Shown: piece after piece, positions 1 through 9,421 of the stretch
How positions within the stretch are numbered: position 1 is the first letter of the stretch
How the letters are laid out: the number at the start of each line of letters is the position of its first letter
Source of the DNA: Dyella mobilis
GTDB lineage: Bacteria > Pseudomonadota > Gammaproteobacteria > Xanthomonadales > Rhodanobacteraceae
Direction of reading: 5' to 3'
NCBI RefSeq assembly: GCF_016904945.1
Contig: NZ_JADIKF010000033.1
Location: forward strand, 1 to 64,000
Length of the DNA stretch: 64,000 nt
Notes under the pieces: model-generated
The model's database searches: none
The model's input: only the letters and a program-made list of their open reading frames with translations
Told to the model about the DNA's origin: nothing
Translations under genes and position numbers: made by a program

Positions 1-119
1 GTCGGTTGAATCTTCGTCCTCGCGCCACCCTGGACTACCACTGTCCCGCTGAAATGTTCATGCGCGCATTAGGACGTCATGATCTGGCGGATCAAATTGA
101 TGACGCACTTCTAGATTGA
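1..119 (+). CDS. IS30-family transposase, C-terminal end (5' part lies outside the window)
   Basis: The third frame is open from the left edge to a TGA at 117-119. It reads RLNLRPRATLDYHCPAEMFM and onwards to ...QIDDALLD. The pattern 'LN-x-RPR-x-TL-x-Y-x-x-P-x-E-x-F' is the typical C-terminus of IS30-family DDE transposases, just after the last catalytic acidic residue. Only about 38 residues are visible, so I cannot tell whether the element is intact. No clean terminal inverted repeat could be made out directly downstream. The gene sits in a short stretch of apparently decayed DNA abutting a tRNA-Leu gene. Confidence 0.6.
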   Translation, partial: RLNLRPRATLDYHCPAEMFMRALGRHDLADQIDDALLD

Positions 120-648
120 CTCTGCCATTGTTTTTTTAGGCGCCGTCGCCGCCCGTGCTGGATTCGCTGCCGATTTACGTTGAGGTCGTTTAGGCATGAT
201 GTCCGCCCCTTTGATCGAGAGTTGTGGATGCCTGCAAGTGCCCGAACACACCGAGCGTATCGATGTGCAAGCGCTGGACTTGATGCCTCGTGACCGCTGC
301 CACTGAAGAACAAATACGCCTAGATGACCGTTGCCTTAGAGCAAGCGGATCGCTTTTCTAATCGATGCGAGCGAATGAAAAAGCAGGTAACGACCGGGCG
401 GTGGCCGAGCCTGTGATCAAGCCGGCCGCCGCTACGTCGCCCCCGCGTTCCCGATCCCCTGCCATACAACAAAATTTTGATGAGGCGCCGTGAAAGCTAC
501 GTCAAGAACGGGCAGTACCTTCGGGGGTATTTGAGCGCGCACAAACAATGGGCCTCTACCTCGACGCCCAGACCATGCTTGCTGATAATTGCGGACCAAA
601 TCCAAGATTGCGGACCAAAACACGCAATTGAAAATCGCTGGGAACGGT
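120..648. other. Gene-poor, apparently decayed DNA between transposase tail and tRNA-Leu
   Basis: No frame in this 529-bp stretch gives a convincing protein. The short frames present have mixed composition and no recognisable motif. One visible structure is a direct repeat of ATTGCGGACCAAA at 588-600 and 607-619, 19 bp apart, close to the tRNA 3' end. Multiple short terminal repeats of this sort occur at the ends of some insertion sequences (for example the IS21 family), but no matching transposase is visible. I read the stretch as remains of mobile DNA. Confidence 0.4.
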
Positions 649-736
649 TGGTGCCCGGAGCCGGGATCGAACCGGCATGACCTTGCGGTCGAGAGATTTT
701 AAGTCTCTTGCGTCTACCTGTTTCGCCATCCGGGCA
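649..736 (-). tRNA. tRNA-Leu, anticodon UAA
   Basis: On the minus strand the sequence begins TGCCCGGATGGCGAAA at 736 and ends ...TCCGGGCACCA at 649, so the acceptor stem pairs and CCA is encoded. The anticodon loop reads ACTTAAAAT with anticodon TAA. A long variable arm follows (TCGACCGCAAGGTC region) and the T-arm is GGTTCGATCCC, as expected for a class II leucine tRNA of 88 nt. The 3' end faces the transposase remnant, the usual side for integration of tRNA-targeted elements. Confidence 0.95.
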
Positions 737-833
737 GGAGGCAGCTGCCGAGTGACGAGAGCTGCAGGCGCGCGAATCGTAGCATGCGCCTGAGAATCAT
801 CGGAGCGTGGAATGCTCCGTATGCCTGATTGAC

Positions 834-1073
834 TCAGGCCACTGCTGTTTCGATCGGCATGCCCGGGCGTGCGTACTGCGCCAGGCGAATGGTGGAGGCG
901 GGGCCGGGCATTTCGACACAGGTGCTGCGGCCGGAGCGGTTGTGCTCGTCGCGGGCAGCTTCGCGTGCCAACTGGATGGCAGGGCCCAGCCGCAATTGGC
1001 TGAAAAGGGTCGCCGCATCTCGGCGAATGCTCCAATCCCCGTCAGGGGACTGCCTGAGCGAATAAATCACCAT
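834..1073 (-). CDS. Small conserved-looking hypothetical protein (79 aa)
   Basis: The protein starts MVIYSLRQSPDGDWSIRRD and continues with a helical stretch containing 'LAREAARDEHNRSGRSTCVEM'-like sequence. The arrangement (short strand, 'DGDWxIRRDG-like' turn, helix with spaced alanines, basic segment, second strand) resembles small DUF2188-type proteins that carry a 'W-x-V/I' strand followed by a helix. I do not recognise it with certainty. An ATG four codons upstream (1085) is possible, but the second ATG at 1073 has GGAG seven bases before it, so I use that start. It is a monocistronic-looking gene facing the tRNA. No function is assigned. Confidence 0.5.
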   Translation of the reverse strand: MVIYSLRQSPDGDWSIRRDAATLFSQLRLGPAIQLAREAARDEHNRSGRSTCVEMPGPASTIRLAQYARPGMPIETAVA

Positions 1074-1317
1074 CGGTATCTCCATCGGTTAGTGATTACT
1101 AGCCTTACTGGGGACTGCGAATTGCGTGACTAACTAGTTCCTATATACGGAATAATGACATTTAAATTAGGTTGTGTATGTAAGTAATTTCCTACTCAAC
1201 GTGTCAGGGTTGTAGCTATATGGAAAATCCTTGCCAAACGAGAAGTTACGGGCTTGCATTGCGTCAGCGAGGCGCCTACTTTGACGCTGCACAGCACCTA
1301 ACCAGGGAGGGCGCGCA

Positions 1318-1971
1318 ATGATCGACGTTGTACTCGTGGATGATCACGAGCTGGTTCGGACCGGCTTCAGGATGATCCTGCAGCAGCCGGATATTCGCAT
1401 TTGTGGGGAGGCGGGCACGGCAGAGGAGGGCTTGCGCCTGATCAGGGCGGGCAAGCCGCACATCGCGCTGGTCGACGTACACATGCCTGGGATGAGCGGT
1501 ATCGAGCTGACCGAGCGGGTCGCTCGAGCGAATTTGCCTACACGCGTGATCGTAGTTACGGTCGTGGACGATGCCCGTTTTCCGAAACGGTTATTGGATG
1601 CTGGCGCACATGGGTACCTGACCAAGAGCTGCGCCGCCGAAGAATTGCTCAATGCCGTGCGCCAGGTGGCCAGCGGCAGGCGTTACCTGGCTCCGGCCGT
1701 GGCGCAGCAGTTGGCGCTGGCCACCCTGGATGGGGAAGGGTCGCCATTCGACAACCTGTCCAGCCGCGAGCTGGAGGTGGCGATGATGCTGGTACGCGGC
1801 AAGGCGCTTACGGCCATTGGCGAACAGCTGAATCTGAGTCCCAAAACGGTATCCACCTACAAACAGCGGCTGATGGAGAAGCTGCAGGTGGATCACGTGA
1901 TCAGCCTGGCGCATCTGATGACCGTGCACGGTCTGCTGGATACGCACAACAACCAGGTTGGGGCGACCTGA
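1318..1971 (+). CDS. uvrY: GacA/UvrY-type response regulator
   Basis: A 217-residue NarL/FixJ-class regulator. The receiver domain (about 1-120) has the acidic pair D8/D9, the phosphorylation site D53 in LVDVHMPG, and K103 in GYLTKS. The LuxR-type helix-turn-helix (about 145-205) contains LSPKTVSTYKQRLMEKL. The segment 'RRYLAPAVAQQLAL...SPFDNLSSRELEVAMMLVRG' is very close to GacA/UvrY, which in other gammaproteobacteria is phosphorylated by GacS/BarA and switches on CsrB/RsmY-type small RNAs. No kinase gene is adjacent, so it is an orphan here. GGGAGG sits six bases before the ATG, and a strong terminator follows. The exact orthology (gacA versus a paralogue) is inferred. Confidence 0.8.
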   Translation: MIDVVLVDDHELVRTGFRMILQQPDIRICGEAGTAEEGLRLIRAGKPHIALVDVHMPGMSGIELTERVARANLPTRVIVVTVVDDARFPKRLLDAGAHGYLTKSCAAEELLNAVRQVASGRRYLAPAVAQQLALATLDGEGSPFDNLSSRELEVAMMLVRGKALTAIGEQLNLSPKTVSTYKQRLMEKLQVDHVISLAHLMTVHGLLDTHNNQVGAT

Positions 1972-1992
1972 GCGGATTTTCCTCGCACCCAT

Positions 1993-2022
1993 AAAAAAGG
2001 CCGGACATTGTCCGGCCTTTTT
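1993..2022. terminator. Bidirectional rho-independent terminator between uvrY and rne
   Basis: The hairpin GGCCGGACA-TTG-TCCGGCC is flanked by A-rich sequence on the left and a T-run on the right. It can therefore end both the rightward regulator gene and the leftward rne transcript. Confidence 0.9.
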
Positions 2023-2050
2023 GTTTGTATCGCTGTAATCAACGGGACGG

Positions 2051-5000
2051 TCAGGACAGCCCGCTGTCGTGCTGTTCCTTGCGCACTTCGACTTCTTCCT
2101 CGGAAGAGGGCACATCGGCCTTTTCGTGGCCGTGTTCCGTGCTTTCCGGAGTGTCGTGATGCGGCTGGTGCAGCGGGTGGGAAAGCAGGTCGCCTTGCTG
2201 TGGCTGGTGGAACAGCGGAGCGGGCGCCACGACCACCGGGGCCGTGTGGATGATTTCGGGTTCGTGCGCACGCTCGACCACGACGGTGGGTTCGGTGACC
2301 GCGATGGGCGCTTCGGTGACCACGATCGATTCGGAGGAAGCGGCGACGCTGGCTTCGTTGGCGGCGATCGTTGTCTCGTGCGGCACGCTCACCGTCACCA
2401 CTTCGGCGGGTACTTCACGCGCTTCGTGTGCCGGCTCGCTCTTCGCTTCAACGACCGGCGCCTCGGGAGCTTCGACCTCTTCGCGTACCGGAATAGGCGG
2501 AAGCACCGGCAGGTTGAATGAGGAAGGAGTCGGCGCCGAAGCGATGATCACCGGCTCGGCTGCTTCTTCTTCAACGGAGGGCGTGTAGGCAACGTCGGCC
2601 ACAGCCGGCTTTGCTGCTTCGATCTCGCCAACGGATGTCTTGAACGGTTCGGTGATGGCCGATGCCTCGGCCGCAACCGGAGCCGTCTCTGCGGCAGGTG
2701 CGGGTGCGGGAGCCGGTGCCGGAGCTTTCACCTCGCGCGGTGCAGCCTGCGGCTGCGGCGGGGCGACAGGTTGCGGCCTGGCCTCTGCGTGAGCAGCTTC
2801 GGTTGCTTCCGGTGCGTCATCGTCGCGGTCCTCGTCGTCCACGTCCAGCCCGTCGTTGAGCTGGTCGTTGGACACGACGCCTGCGGCAGTCGCGCTGTCG
2901 TGACGACGGCGACGGCGGCCACCACGACGGCCGCGGCGACGGCGGGACTGTGCGTTGTCGCCGGCTTCGCCAGCGGCGGCGTCCACACCTTCAGGGGTGG
3001 TCACGGCGACCGGAACGGCAACGTCCTCAGCCGGCTTCGGCGTTTCGGCCGGCTTGGTGGCTATCGGCGCGGGCGGCGCAGCTTGCGCAGCCTGTTGCTG
3101 GCGTTCGGCCTGAGGTGCGCGCTGTTGCTGGCGCTCCTGCCGCTCTTGCTGTTGCGGTTTGGCGGCCTGGGCATTCTGCGGCTGCTTCTGGCGCTGCTCG
3201 TTACCGGCGGCTTCAGTAGCGGCCGGCTTGGGCTGACGCTGTTCCTGCTTGTTGCCCTGCTGCGGCTGCTGGCGGTTCTGCTGCGACTGCTGTTCGTTAC
3301 GCTGCCGCTGGCCTGCGTTCTTGCCTTGCTGATTGCGGGTGCCGCCTTGCTGGCCGTCGCGCTGCTGGTTCTGGCGTTGCTGGCCGCCTTCGGCGCGCGG
3401 GCGCTGCTCGTTGCGGCGGTTGCCGCGCGAGTTTTCCGGGCGCGCGGTGCTCGCCGGAGCGGGGGCCGGGGCGGGTTCGGCTGCGGCGTTGCCGCCAAAC
3501 AGACCGCCGAACAGCCTGGAGAAGAAGCCTCCCTGGGTCACGGGAGCCGCGGCCGGCGCGGGAGCCGGTGCAGGCTGGCGCCGGGCGGCCGGAGCCGGTG
3601 CTGCGGCAGGCGCGGTTTCCTCTTCGCGAACCGGTGCCGGGCTGGCCGGTACGATGCCGCTGACGGCAGGCTGTTCGCTGCTGCCCAGCATCTGGCCCAT
3701 CTTGCGGACCACGTCGGCTTCTTGCGCAGTGAGGCGCTCATAGCTGGGCTTGCTGTGCTCGCCCATGTCCGCTTCGCGAATGCGCTGAATTTCGATGTGC
3801 GGCGTTTCGAGCTTGTCGTCCGCCACGATCACCACGTGCACCTTGTTGCGCAGCTCGATCTCGACCACGCTGGCGCGCTTCTCGTTGAGCATGAAGTTGG
3901 CCACGCTGGACGGGGCCTGCACCAGCACCTGGCCGGTGTTGTCCTTCATGGCGTGCTCTTCGATCAGGCGCAGGGTTGAGAGCGACAGCGATTCCACACT
4001 GCGGATGTGGCCGTGGCCTTCGCAGCGGGGGCAGACCATCTGGGTGGCTTCGCCCAGCGAGGGGCGCAGGCGCTGGCGCGACATTTCCATCAGGCCGAAG
4101 CGCGAGATGCGCCCGATCTGGATGCGCGCGCGGTCCAGCTTGGAGGCCTCCTTCAGGCGCTCCTCGACTTCCCGCTGGTGCTTGGGGCTGTCCATGTCGA
4201 TGAAGTCGATCACGATCAGGCCGCCGGCATCGCGGATGCGCAACTGGCGGGCGATCTCGGTTGCCGCTTCCAGGTTGGTATTGAACGCGGTCTCCTCGAT
4301 GTCGCCACCCTTGGTGGCCTTGGAGGAGTTGATGTCGATCGCGGTCAGCGCTTCGGTCTGGTCGATCACGATCGAGCCGCCGGAGGGCAGGCGCACGCTG
4401 CGGTCGAACGCGCTCTCGATCTGCGTTTCGATCTGGTAGCGCGAGAACAGCGGGGTGTCGTCTTTATAGAGCTTGAGCTTGCGCAGGGCGTTGGGCATCA
4501 CCTGCTGCATGAACTCGCGGGCGTCGTGGTACAGCGACTCCTCGTCGATCAGGATCTCGCCGATGTCGCTGCGCAGGTAGTCGCGCAGGGCGCGGATGAA
4601 CAGCTTCGATTCCTGGTAGATCAGGAACGGCGCCTTCTGCGCCTGGGCGGCGCCGGAGATCGCCTTCCACAGCTGGATCAGGTAGTCGAGGTCCCACTGC
4701 AGCTCTTCGGCGTCGCGGCCCATGCCGGCAGTACGCACGATCAGGCCCATGTCGTCCGGAACGGTGAGATGCTCCAGGGCTTCCTTGAGCGCCTGCCGGT
4801 CTTCACCCTCGATGCGACGGGACACACCGCCAGCCTTCGGGTTGTTCGGCATCAGCACCATGTAGCGACCGGCGAGGCTGATGAAGGTGGTGAGGGCGGC
4901 ACCCTTGTTGCCGCGCTCTTCCTTCTCCACCTGGACGACCACTTCCTGGCCTTCCTTGAGGAGTTCGCGGATGTTGGACTTGTAAGGATCCAGGCCCTGC

Positions 5001-5236
5001 GTGAAGTACTCGCGGGCGATTTCCTTCAGCGGAAGAAAACCGTGGCGTTCGGCGCCGTAGTCGACGAAGCAGGCTTCGAGGGATTGTTCAACGCGAGTGA
5101 TGCGGCCTTTGTAGATGTTGGCCTTTTTCTGTTCGCGGGAGGGTATTTCGATATCGAGATCGTAAAGGGTCTGGCCATCAACGATAGCCACACGCAACTC
5201 TTCACGCTGAGTTGCGTTGATCAACATTCTTTTCAT
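2051..5236 (-). CDS. rne: Ribonuclease E
   Basis: A 1061-residue protein, the same length class as E. coli RNase E. It begins [20 protein letters not shown] and contains the S1 domain (about 35-125), the catalytic DNase I-like region with '[11 protein letters not shown]' (Mg-binding aspartates), and the zinc-link CPRCEGHGH near residue 405. The C-terminal half is a long disordered scaffold rich in Ala/Pro/Gln, with glutamine-rich runs and a strongly basic RRRRGRRGG stretch likely to bind RNA. It is the endonuclease of the degradosome, acting in mRNA turnover and in rRNA and tRNA processing at the inner membrane face. It is divergent from rluC, as in many gammaproteobacteria, with a leader of more than 300 bp that may carry autoregulation. 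The scaffold's compositional bias creates several long antisense open frames that are not genes. Confidence 0.97.
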   Translation of the reverse strand: MKRMLINATQREELRVAIVDGQTLYDLDIEIPSREQKKANIYKGRITRVEQSLEACFVDYGAERHGFLPLKEIAREYFTQGLDPYKSNIRELLKEGQEVVVQVEKEERGNKGAALTTFISLAGRYMVLMPNNPKAGGVSRRIEGEDRQALKEALEHLTVPDDMGLIVRTAGMGRDAEELQWDLDYLIQLWKAISGAAQAQKAPFLIYQESKLFIRALRDYLRSDIGEILIDEESLYHDAREFMQQVMPNALRKLKLYKDDTPLFSRYQIETQIESAFDRSVRLPSGGSIVIDQTEALTAIDINSSKATKGGDIEETAFNTNLEAATEIARQLRIRDAGGLIVIDFIDMDSPKHQREVEERLKEASKLDRARIQIGRISRFGLMEMSRQRLRPSLGEATQMVCPRCEGHGHIRSVESLSLSTLRLIEEHAMKDNTGQVLVQAPSSVANFMLNEKRASVVEIELRNKVHVVIVADDKLETPHIEIQRIREADMGEHSKPSYERLTAQEADVVRKMGQMLGSSEQPAVSGIVPASPAPVREEETAPAAAPAPAARRQPAPAPAPAAAPVTQGGFFSRLFGGLFGGNAAAEPAPAPAPASTARPENSRGNRRNEQRPRAEGGQQRQNQQRDGQQGGTRNQQGKNAGQRQRNEQQSQQNRQQPQQGNKQEQRQPKPAATEAAGNEQRQKQPQNAQAAKPQQQERQERQQQRAPQAERQQQAAQAAPPAPIATKPAETPKPAEDVAVPVAVTTPEGVDAAAGEAGDNAQSRRRRGRRGGRRRRRHDSATAAGVVSNDQLNDGLDVDDEDRDDDAPEATEAAHAEARPQPVAPPQPQAAPREVKAPAPAPAPAPAAETAPVAAEASAITEPFKTSVGEIEAAKPAVADVAYTPSVEEEAAEPVIIASAPTPSSFNLPVLPPIPVREEVEAPEAPVVEAKSEPAHEAREVPAEVVTVSVPHETTIAANEASVAASSESIVVTEAPIAVTEPTVVVERAHEPEIIHTAPVVVAPAPLFHQPQQGDLLSHPLHQPHHDTPESTEHGHEKADVPSSEEEVEVRKEQHDSGLS

Positions 5237-5573
5237 TGTGATTCCTCGGCTTGGCCGCGCGTCGCGCGCCGCGGTGGCGCCTGGTGTGGCGGCCTATCCG
5301 GGGATCGCGCCGCTGCGGTAAAGCGGCAAAATAAACGGTAACGTTCCCGATACCGGGGTGATTCTTGGCACGCACGCCGCGCTGTCTGTCTGCACATGAG
5401 ACCGGACAAGCGGCTACCCGAACCGTTACGATTACAGGGTGTTTGCAAGCGGCTGCCGTGATGGCGACCGAACCAAACCTCACCAGCGTTACGGTCAGGC
5501 TCCCAGTCTTTACCAACGTCGGCCGACCGGGATAAGCGCCGGACGAGTATCCTCTTTAGCTAGGTTTTTTTCA
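5237..5573. other. Divergent promoter/leader region between rne and rluC
   Basis: 337 bp with no supportable gene. On the minus (rne) strand it can form a hairpin GCCGC-loop-GCGGC around 5309-5327. In E. coli the rne 5' leader is folded and senses RNase E activity, and such a role is plausible here but not shown. Codons in frame with rluC continue upstream of its ATG, but composition and the lack of a good start there argue that they are leader sequence. Confidence 0.5.
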
Positions 5574-6545
5574 ATGCAGACGGCAACTTCCCCTGATGCA
5601 CCTCAAGGGGTGCGTCAACTCGAGATCGGCCCGGAGCGAGACGGCCAGCGCATCGACAATGCGCTGATGACCATACTCAAGGGGGTGCCCAAGAGCATGA
5701 TCTACCGCCTTTTGCGCACTGGTCAGGTGCGGGTGAACGGCAAACGCGCCAAGCCCGATACCCGTCTCAGCCTGGGTGACATGCTGCGTATTCCCCCGGT
5801 AAGGGTGGCTGAGCGGACAGCCGAACAGGGTGCCGCCCTAGGCGCCATCGCGGCGGCCGCTGACGCGGTGATCTACGAAGACAAGCACTTCCTGGTCATC
5901 GACAAGCCCACCGGCATGGCCAGCCATGGCGGCAGCGGCGTGAGTCACGGGGCGATCGAGCTGCTGCGGCAGGCCCGACCCAAGGAACATCTCGAGCTGG
6001 TCCACCGCCTGGATCGCGATACCAGCGGGGTGCTGGTGTTTGCCCGCACCCGGGCCGGGCTGACCGGATTGCAGGCGGCGATCCGGGCCGGCGAGGTCAC
6101 CAAGCAGTATTTATGTCTGATGGTCGGGCATCCTTCCAAGGCCCGCTTCGACGTGAATGCGCCCTTGCAGAAGTCGATCCTGCAGGGCGGCGAGCGCATG
6201 GTGCGGGTCTCCGAAAGCGGGAAGCCTTCGCTGACCTTCTTCCGGGAAATGGAGCAGTACCCGGGCGCCCGTTTGATGCAGGCCACCCTGGGTACCGGCC
6301 GCACCCACCAGATCCGCGTACATGCGGCCCACATCGGCCATCCGCTGGCTGGTGATCCGAAGTACGGCGATCGTGACGCTAACAAGCGCTTTCGGGACAT
6401 GGGGCTGAATCGCCTGTTCCTGCACGCCTCGCACATGTCCTTCGAGCTCGAAGGGAAGGCGTATGGTTTCTCCGCGCCGCTTCCCGACGATCTGAAGAAC
6501 TTTCTCGATACGCTGGCGGGCCCTAAAGGAAGAAGCGGGCGCTGA
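5574..6545 (+). CDS. rluC: 23S rRNA pseudouridine synthase RluC family
   Basis: A 323-residue protein. The N-terminus holds an S4 RNA-binding domain (IDNALMTILKGVPKSMIYRL...GQVRVNGKRAKPD). The catalytic domain contains the RluA-family signature HRLDRDTSG with the nucleophilic Asp. RluC converts uridines 955, 2504 and 2580 of E. coli 23S rRNA. I chose the ATG at 5574 because it gives the normal RluC N-terminus (MQTATSPDAPQGVRQLE...), although the frame is open back to 5439. The gene is divergent from rne. Its 3' end overlaps the end of the convergent membrane-protein gene by 23 bp, so the two transcripts are complementary at their tails. Confidence 0.93.
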   Translation: MQTATSPDAPQGVRQLEIGPERDGQRIDNALMTILKGVPKSMIYRLLRTGQVRVNGKRAKPDTRLSLGDMLRIPPVRVAERTAEQGAALGAIAAAADAVIYEDKHFLVIDKPTGMASHGGSGVSHGAIELLRQARPKEHLELVHRLDRDTSGVLVFARTRAGLTGLQAAIRAGEVTKQYLCLMVGHPSKARFDVNAPLQKSILQGGERMVRVSESGKPSLTFFREMEQYPGARLMQATLGTGRTHQIRVHAAHIGHPLAGDPKYGDRDANKRFRDMGLNRLFLHASHMSFELEGKAYGFSAPLPDDLKNFLDTLAGPKGRSGR

Positions 6546-8022
6546 CTTCCAGCGACCGAAGCCAGTCGCCTCCCGCAAGTCCCGATTCGACCAGCAGGGC
6601 GCAGACGGCGTGCGCCACCCCGATTGGCAGCACCCTGCGCCAGCGCAAGTAGCACCAGGCCCAGAACAGCTCGGCTGCGAAGCACAGCTGCATCAATACG
6701 CCGTTCGGGGTGTGCAGGAGGGCGAACAGAATCGCCACCGGGATGATGGTAAGTACGCGGCGATGCTCGGCGATCTGCTCGAACCGCCGCAGTACCACCA
6801 CCAACATCAGCCATTGTTGCAACAGCGCCCAGCCGAAATAGGTGAGTACGTGGCCAAGCGGCAATGGGTGCAGCTTGTGTCCGAAGAGGACGATCAGCAC
6901 CACGGTGATCGGCAGCGGTTCCATCGGCCACAGCCAGGCGAGCCGCGGAGCCGAACGCCACAGCCGCGGCAGATGGCGCCGCTCGATAAACAACGCAAAG
7001 GCGAGGCCGCCACCGAAGGCGAGCAGGCCGACGGGGGTGGGATAGAGCCCCCAGTTGAGTCCCATCACCAGCCACAAGGGCCCCAGCAGGCAAGCGCCGA
7101 TTTCCAGCCAGGGCCGCCACGCTCCTTTGACGGGACGCAGTGCGAACCACGCGAGCGCGGCCAGGTAAACCAGGCAGTCGAGCCACGGCGCCAGATCCCC
7201 GGAAGTTTGTGACAACGCTTGCGGCATGGCGCCCGCCGGCACGATCAGCGCCGCGGGCCAGCGGGCGCGCAATGTGTCGCGCAGGCTCAGCATGGCTTCG
7301 GCGCTGAGGCTTTCCGGCAAGCGGAACAGCGGCATGGCCATGGCTTGCGCCGGAGCAAGTGCCGGTTCGACGTTGCCGACAGGCAGATCAATCGGCGCCG
7401 TCGGTACGTCGGTCATGGGTTCGGTGGTGAGCAAGGCAACCGACGCCAGATGCAAAGAAGCGCGTGCCGGCAATTGCACGCGCAAGCGCAGCATCTGCGC
7501 GACGCCCAGCGGTGGGCAGTGGCCGCCGGCCGGCGACTGCCAGGGCAGGTTCCGCAGATCGATACGCAAACTGCGCGTGTCGGGATTGAACCTGGCGGCC
7601 AGGGTAGCCTGGCAGGTCGGTGTGAGTCCGCTGCCCCAGATCAATCCCAGCGTGCCCTTGGCGGTACTTTGCAGTTCTGCTTGAAGGATGGGCCAGTGGG
7701 CAAGATCGAGCGTGGAGGCCACCGGCAAGCCGAGCTCGAAGGCGGTGCCATCCGTGCTCGTCACAGTCAAAGCCTGCGCGTGCCCCGTCACCGTTGCAGA
7801 CCCGAATGCACGGCCTGCAACGAGATCGCGCGGTTTGTGCAGGGACCATTGCCAGCGCGGAAGCCCCGCTTCGACATCCGCCAGTTGTTGATTGGCCTGA
7901 TTGAGCAAGTGCGCGGCGCTGATCCGCGCGGCCAGCCAGCTCAGCGCGACGCAAATGACGATCGTGGCCAGTGCATAGCCGGCGGAGATACCTATTGCGC
8001 CCAGGCGCTGCTGCCGATCCAA
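6523..8022 (-). CDS. CPBP-family (Abi) intramembrane protease-like protein
   Basis: A 499-residue protein with one N-terminal membrane segment (about 8-32), a large periplasmic-looking domain (about 35-265), then seven or so membrane helices. The C-terminal part resembles CPBP/Abi domains: FALLH near residue 430 matches the FxxxH motif, and 'HAVCALLVE' lies near the usual third motif. The first motif, normally EExxR, reads LLQQWLMLVVVLRR, so the glutamate pair is Gln-Gln. CPBP proteins are Rce1-like glutamic proteases or relatives of them. This one may have lost protease activity. It follows phhB by 14 bp and is probably cotranscribed with it. Its end overlaps rluC head to head. The substrate is unknown. 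Confidence 0.65.
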   Translation of the reverse strand: MDRQQRLGAIGISAGYALATIVICVALSWLAARISAAHLLNQANQQLADVEAGLPRWQWSLHKPRDLVAGRAFGSATVTGHAQALTVTSTDGTAFELGLPVASTLDLAHWPILQAELQSTAKGTLGLIWGSGLTPTCQATLAARFNPDTRSLRIDLRNLPWQSPAGGHCPPLGVAQMLRLRVQLPARASLHLASVALLTTEPMTDVPTAPIDLPVGNVEPALAPAQAMAMPLFRLPESLSAEAMLSLRDTLRARWPAALIVPAGAMPQALSQTSGDLAPWLDCLVYLAALAWFALRPVKGAWRPWLEIGACLLGPLWLVMGLNWGLYPTPVGLLAFGGGLAFALFIERRHLPRLWRSAPRLAWLWPMEPLPITVVLIVLFGHKLHPLPLGHVLTYFGWALLQQWLMLVVVLRRFEQIAEHRRVLTIIPVAILFALLHTPNGVLMQLCFAAELFWAWCYLRWRRVLPIGVAHAVCALLVESGLAGGDWLRSLEVSARFFL

Positions 8023-8036
8023 TGCGGCGCCGCCGG

Positions 8037-8378
8037 TCAGCGGGCGAGCAGGGCGTCGACGCGCGCGGCGCAGATGAAGTCGTTCAACGACAACCCGCCG
8101 ACATCATGCGTTGACCAGTGCAGCTTGCAGTGACCGTAGCCAGCCTCGATGTCTGGATGGTGATCTTCGTGATTGGCCATGAAGCCCACGGCGTTGATGA
8201 AGCCCAGCGTGTGATGGAAGTTCTCGAAGCGATAATCCTTCACCAGGCCATCCCCTTTCGTGCTGAGTTTCCAGCCGGGCACCATCGGCAGCAAGGCGCC
8301 CACGGCCGCTTCGTCCAATGCGTGTTCCTTGCCTTTGCGGGGCTGGCAATGCTGGGTGGCAAGCGGAAGGGTGGTCAT
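8037..8378 (-). CDS. phhB: Pterin-4a-carbinolamine dehydratase
   Basis: A 113-residue protein matching the PCD/DCoH family: 'PGWKLSTKGDGLVKDYRFENFHHTLGFINAVG' and the active-site motif 'NHEDHHPDIEAGYGHCKLHWSTHD'. It dehydrates 4a-hydroxytetrahydrobiopterin and so regenerates the cofactor of phenylalanine hydroxylase. phhA is not in the window. The ATG at 8378 has GGAG six bases upstream. An in-frame ATG six codons earlier lacks a site as good. It is probably the first gene of a two-gene unit with the CPBP-like gene. Confidence 0.93.
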   Translation of the reverse strand: MTTLPLATQHCQPRKGKEHALDEAAVGALLPMVPGWKLSTKGDGLVKDYRFENFHHTLGFINAVGFMANHEDHHPDIEAGYGHCKLHWSTHDVGGLSLNDFICAARVDALLAR

Positions 8379-8517
8379 GAGGCTCTCCGTAGTCATTCGT
8401 TGAAGCGCCGAAACTGTACGCGAAAAAACGTGATGGGGACATTCGTGGCGAAACAGGACTAAAATGGTGCTATATAGCCCGGCCTTTCCGGGCACCGACG
8501 ATGTTCCCGGAGCACGC

Positions 8518-9126
8518 ATGATCGAGATTTCCGAACGCGCACAGCAGCATTTCCTGCGCCTTCTCTCGCAACAAGGCATTGAGGGTTTGAGTATCCGCCT
8601 GCACGTCACCGCGCCGGGAACGCCGGCCGCCGACTGCGAGCTGGAGTTCTGCGAGCCGCAGGAACTCACCGGCGGCGAATGGACGGTGGAGTGCCAGGGT
8701 TTCGATTTCCACATCGACGGCGACAGCGCATCGTGGCTGGAAGGCGCCAGTATCGATTTCGAACCGAACCAGACCGGCGGCCAATTGAACATCCGCGCGC
8801 CGAAGATCAAGGGCGAACTGCCCGGCATGGAGGCAGGGTTGGTCGAGCGTGTGCGCTATGTGCTGGAAGCGGAAGTGAATCCGCGCATCGCCGCGCACGG
8901 CGGCCGCGTGAGCCTGCTGGAGATCGACGCCGACGGCGTGGTGCTGCTGCAGTTCGGCGGCGGCTGCCATGGCTGCGGCATGGTGGATGTCACGCTCAAG
9001 CACGGCGTGGAGAAGACCTTGCGCGAGCGCGTGCCTGAAATCACCGAAGTGCGCGATGCCACCGATCACAAAGGCGGCAGCAATCCGTACTACAGCAAAA
9101 AGGAAGGGCAGTCGGCGATGGGTTGA
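8518..9126 (+). CDS. nfuA: Fe-S biogenesis protein NfuA
   Basis: A 202-residue protein with the NfuA layout: a degenerate A-type scaffold domain (about 1-95; MIEISERAQQHFLRLLSQQG...) and a C-terminal NifU-like domain carrying the cluster-binding C150-x-x-C153 in FGGGCHGCGMVDVTLKHG. NfuA carries a [4Fe-4S] cluster to client proteins, notably under oxidative stress or iron limitation. The frame is open upstream to 8464, but the family N-terminus fits the ATG at 8518. It is divergent from phhB. Confidence 0.93.
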   Translation: MIEISERAQQHFLRLLSQQGIEGLSIRLHVTAPGTPAADCELEFCEPQELTGGEWTVECQGFDFHIDGDSASWLEGASIDFEPNQTGGQLNIRAPKIKGELPGMEAGLVERVRYVLEAEVNPRIAAHGGRVSLLEIDADGVVLLQFGGGCHGCGMVDVTLKHGVEKTLRERVPEITEVRDATDHKGGSNPYYSKKEGQSAMG

Positions 9127-9147
9127 GTACGGCGCCGCCGGCGGGGC

Positions 9148-9318
9148 CTATTTTCTTGTGCCATTTTCTTTGCGCAGCAGCCAGATGAAGGCGCCGATCG
9201 AAAGCAGCCCCAGTGCGAGCCCGATACCGCAGCCCCACAGCACGCCGACGGCTCCGCCACACACATAGCCGATCAACGCGCCCAATAAAAAGAAGACGAG
9301 CAGAGGCAGGCAACCCAT
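9148..9318 (-). CDS. Small glycine-rich membrane protein (56 aa)
   Basis: A short reading frame from an ATG at 9318 to TAG at 9148 encodes MGCLPLLVFFLLGALIGYVC... followed by a second hydrophobic stretch (VGVLWGCGIGLALGLLSIGA, then FIWLLRKENGTRK). Two membrane-spanning segments with regular glycines and a basic C-terminal tail are clear. GGGAAAG lies about seven bases before the ATG, which supports translation. It lies tail to tail with nfuA, 21 bp away. I do not recognise the family. Small two-helix proteins of this type are widespread in Xanthomonadales. Confidence 0.6.
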   Translation of the reverse strand: MGCLPLLVFFLLGALIGYVCGGAVGVLWGCGIGLALGLLSIGAFIWLLRKENGTRK

Positions 9319-9365
9319 TGGTCGCTTTCCCGGACATGCAAAGCCCGATCTTCGTGCAAAAAAGC

Positions 9366-9395
9366 GAAAGCCCGCAACGTGTGTCGCGGGCTTTC
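9366..9395 (-). terminator. Rho-independent terminator after the cytochrome c pair
   Basis: Perfect 10-bp stem GAAAGCCCGC / GCGGGCTTTC. On the minus strand it is followed closely by a T-run (the AAAAAA at 9358-9363 read in reverse). It ends the two-gene cytochrome unit. Confidence 0.85.
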
Positions 9396-9421
9396 GTCAC
9401 GTTCCGAGCTGCGATGAGCCG

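Noticed and set aside
2771..3979. Long plus-strand frame antisense to rne (402 codons), with others at 4007-5341
   Set aside because: They mirror the biased codons of the RNase E scaffold and catalytic region. No family motif or ribosome-binding site is present.
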